Source of the DNA: CAZMVY01 sp964653435
Lineage (GTDB): Bacteria > Planctomycetota > Phycisphaerae > UBA1845 > PWPN01
Direction: 5' to 3'
DNA: 64,000 nt
Assembly (NCBI GenBank): GCA_964653435.1
Contig: CAZZFA010000003.1
Location: 1 to 64,000 of the forward strand
How positions within the stretch are numbered: the stretch's first letter is position 1; each line of letters begins with the position of its first letter. Shown piece after piece: positions 61,872 to 64,000 of the stretch. Under the pieces are notes generated by a model. The model had not been told where the DNA came from. It saw only the letters and a list, made by a program, of their open reading frames with translations, and did not search any database. Made by a program: the position numbers and the translations under genes.

Positions 61872-62897
61872 CTACCGGGTGGTGATTCCCGTTCGGGCGG
61901 TCTCGACCAGGGCGGCGAGGTTTGCCGCGGGCGTGCCGGGGGGGATGTCGCATCCGCTGCTGAGGATCCATCGCGATCCGGCGGCGGCACGGCATACGGC
62001 GGCGGTCTCGCGGCGCACCTCGTCGGGCGTTCCGAGAAAGAGCAATGCCGACGGGTTCAGGTTGCCACGCATCGCGACCCGCCCGGCGACGAGCCGCACC
62101 GCTTCGTCCGCGGGGACCTGATAGTCCACGTCGAGGAAGTCGACGCCGGTCGCGATCAGCCCGTCGAGGATCGGTGTGATGCCGCCGCATACGTGCAGGC
62201 CGGCAAAACGCCAGCCCATCGTCTTGACGGCGGCGATGAGCCGGACGTGGCACGGCTGGACCTGCTGCAGGTACATGGCCGGCGAGATGAAGTTCGGCGA
62301 ACACGTCGCCTCGCCGAAGACCAGGCCGTCGGCCCCGCTGGCGAGCGAGCCGCGCGAGACGGCGATCGCGACGTCCGTGGTGAACTCCAGGATTTCGCGG
62401 GCATAGTCCGGCCGCTCGAGCATGTCGATGAGGATGTTCTCCACGCCGCACAACTGCGAGGCGATGTTGAGCGGTCCGCGCAGCGTGGAGAGGACGAACG
62501 CATGGCGCCCGATGCGGTCGGCCACCTGGCGGACGGCGGCCTGGTACATCGGCATCCGCCCGCCGGCAGCCGGGTCGATCCGCCGCAGGTCGTCGAGGCT
62601 CGCGCCGCCGGCGAGCAGATGCTGGCGCACGATCGGCCCGGCGTCCGGCGGCTGATCCACGCGGGCGCCGAGCGCCTCGACCTCGCCGGCGACGCCCAGC
62701 GTGAGCTGCACGCCGTCGAAACCGAATCGCTCGTAGCCGCGGACGATCACGTCGGCCATGACATCGGCGTCAGTGAAGTAACGCCCGAGGGGCACGTCGG
62801 CATAGCGGGTGAGCGCGGTATGGACGATCGGCATGACCGGGGGGCGCTCGGCCGGCTCGCCTGAGAGCACGCGGATGATGGATTCCTTGCCGGTCAT
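61872..62897 (-). CDS. UroD/MtaA-family methyltransferase-like protein
   Basis: The protein has 341 residues covering the UroD barrel. The zinc motif of the corrinoid methyltransferase branch is present: LHVCGGITPILD (H and C, about 228-231) and SSGCDIPPGTP (C, about 318). True uroporphyrinogen decarboxylases lack these zinc ligands, so a corrinoid/coenzyme M-type methyl transfer is more likely than haem synthesis. No corrinoid protein or mtaB-like gene is near, so the methyl donor is open. Confidence 0.85.
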   Translation of the reverse strand: MTGKESIIRVLSGEPAERPPVMPIVHTALTRYADVPLGRYFTDADVMADVIVRGYERFGFDGVQLTLGVAGEVEALGARVDQPPDAGPIVRQHLLAGGASLDDLRRIDPAAGGRMPMYQAAVRQVADRIGRHAFVLSTLRGPLNIASQLCGVENILIDMLERPDYAREILEFTTDVAIAVSRGSLASGADGLVFGEATCSPNFISPAMYLQQVQPCHVRLIAAVKTMGWRFAGLHVCGGITPILDGLIATGVDFLDVDYQVPADEAVRLVAGRVAMRGNLNPSALLFLGTPDEVRRETAAVCRAAAGSRWILSSGCDIPPGTPAANLAALVETARTGITTR

Positions 62898-63024
62898 GCG
62901 GGCATCTTCTTATGTAATGGGCGGGTCGGCAGCCGCCTGGCTACTCCCGATCCGGCCTCGCTTGAATCACGAGTCGCATACTGCAAGCACGCGGCCCCCG
63001 TGAAGCCTTTGCACGCGGGGTCTT

Positions 63025-63351
63025 GGGCGCTCGCTTGCGCTTCGCGTTCTGTCGGCCGGCGCACGTCCCGCCCGGTGGTCGTCAAGCCACGCGCTGCCGG
63101 GCGCTCGCTTGCGCTTCGCGTTCTGTCGGTCGGCGCGCGTCCCGCCCGGTGGTCGTCAAGACACGCGCTGCCGGGCGCTCGCTTGCGCTTCGCGTTCTGT
63201 CGGCCGGCGCGCGTCCCGCCCGGTGGTCGTCAAGACACGCGCTGCCGGGCGCTCGCTTGCGCTTCGCGTTCTGTCGGCCGGCGCGCGGCCCGCCCGGTGG
63301 TCGTCAAGACACGCGCTGCCGGGTGCCCGCTTGCGCTCCGCGTCCGGTCGG
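63025..63351. repeat. 74-bp tandem repeat, about four and a half copies
   Basis: The unit begins GGGCGCTCGCTTGCGCTTCG at 63025, 63099, 63173 and 63247, with a degenerate fifth copy at 63321. The step is exactly 74 bp, which is not a multiple of three, so reading frames are not preserved and it is not coding. The central copies differ by only a few bases. It fills most of the 476-bp gap 62898-63373, which holds no gene. Confidence 0.85.
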
Positions 63352-63373
63352 GGCTACCGGTTTGCAGACGGCT

Positions 63374-64000
63374 TCAGAGCCGCAGCCCCTTCGCTCGCGC
63401 GGCATCCTGCAGGCAGCGGGCCATGATCTCATAGCCGGCGTAGTGCGGGTGCAGGCCGTCGCGCGAGAGGTCCTTGCGGAGGGCGCCGGTCGCATCGGCA
63501 ACGTGCGAGGCGTAATCCACGTAGATGCAGCCCTTGGTCTGGCAGGCCGCCTTGAGCTGCGCGTTGATCTTCGGCAGGATGCGGGCCTTGCCCTCGTGAT
63601 TCTTCGTGTCGCTGTTCGTCGGCAGGATCGAGCAGACGAACGTGTGGATCCCCGCCGCGCGGGCGTCGTCCATCATCGAACCGATGGCGGCCGTCACGGC
63701 GCGGATGATCTCCTCGTCGCTCTGGTTTGCGCTGAGCATCCGCGAGACGTCGTTCGTCCCGGCGAGGATCACGACATTTCGCGGGCGCAACTGGATCACG
63801 TCCGCCGCGAATCGCCGGGCCATGTGCGTGGCGATGTCGCCGCCGATGCCGCGGTTGAGGATGACGCCGTCGCTGGGGGCGAAGTACGCGTCGAGCTGCC
63901 ACAGCTCCGTGATCGAGTCGCCCATGAAGACGGTACCGACGGCCACATCCTCGCGAATGATTTCCTCATTCCAGAAGTCGAAGCGGCCGCGAAGCCGGTC
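63374..64000 (-). CDS. SGNH/GDSL hydrolase, N-terminal end beyond the window
   Basis: The frame runs open to the right edge (DFWNEEIIRE...VGTVFMGDSITELW), so the true start lies outside and at least 208 residues are coded here. The block I GDSITELW holds the nucleophilic serine, block III GTNDVSRM the oxyanion asparagine, and block V DGLHPHYAGY the catalytic Asp and His. It belongs to the SGNH esterase/acetylhydrolase family, probably deacetylating polysaccharides. A GTG at 63946 inside the frame is not needed as the start. Confidence 0.9.
   Translation of the reverse strand, partial: DRLRGRFDFWNEEIIREDVAVGTVFMGDSITELWQLDAYFAPSDGVILNRGIGGDIATHMARRFAADVIQLRPRNVVILAGTNDVSRMLSANQSDEEIIRAVTAAIGSMMDDARAAGIHTFVCSILPTNSDTKNHEGKARILPKINAQLKAACQTKGCIYVDYASHVADATGALRKDLSRDGLHPHYAGYEIMARCLQDAARAKGLRL

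Overview
The window reads as chromosomal DNA of a high-GC planctomycete, probably of the Phycisphaerae type. The signs are a PEP-CTERM protein, a Tat-exported Gfo/Idh/MocA oxidoreductase, a secreted ADP-ribosylglycohydrolase-family protein, a GH20 hexosaminidase, a UroD/MtaA-type methyltransferase, SGNH and beta-propeller glycosidase-like proteins, and several ECF sigma/anti-sigma pairs. This is inferred from gene families only; no rRNA is present.

Region 1 (433-10265) is an integrated mobile element of about 9.8 kb in a tRNA-Val(UAC) gene. The intact tRNA is at the right end and a displaced tRNA 3' end at the left, sharing a 20-bp direct repeat. Inside are two small leading genes (one a PEP-CTERM cargo protein), five 11-bp direct repeats, and a tightly overlapping replication block: AlpA-like HTH, winged helix, DUF669-like protein, Cys-rich protein, primase, DnaB-like ATPase, winged helix. 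An autoregulated HTH gene, a small membrane protein and a tyrosine integrase follow. The integrase reading frame runs across the attachment core, and the left end of the element carries an open in-frame continuation. In the excised circle the integrase should therefore gain a 71-residue tail that integration replaces with 5 residues. Candidate arm-type sites lie on both sides of the core.

Region 2 (11065-28 kb) is mostly core and envelope functions: glmS, an RluA-type pseudouridine synthase, a 2TM-RCK channel, a DEAD-box-type helicase, alr, an all-alpha dUTPase-like protein, a tyrosine phosphatase, a HEAT-repeat protein with a small membrane partner, and an ECF sigma/anti-sigma/STN-domain cassette. 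Region 3 (25068-30890) holds a MacB-like efflux operon (adaptor, ATPase, permease), then a visibly less GC-rich pair, an OLD-like AAA ATPase and a DUF3226/TOPRIM-like protein. That pair is a candidate anti-phage system.

Region 4 (31-48 kb) has GH20, an M16 peptidase, uvrA, a PTS IIA protein, rplU, an ABC ATPase with a membrane protein, a LolA-like protein, the ADP-ribosylglycohydrolase, a methyltransferase, Gfo/Idh/MocA and an aldo/keto reductase with ferredoxin-type cysteines. Region 5 (48.9-64 kb) has a bioD-like gene, an ECF sigma/zinc-finger anti-sigma/LTxxQ/Cys-Gly-rich operon, a B12-radical SAM protein, a TauE/SafE permease, GNAT and methyltransferase genes, a propeller protein, a TPR membrane protein, a secreted repeat protein, a UroD-like enzyme, a 74-bp tandem repeat and a truncated SGNH hydrolase. 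Start codons were chosen by ribosome binding site, family length and overlap with neighbours. No database search was possible.
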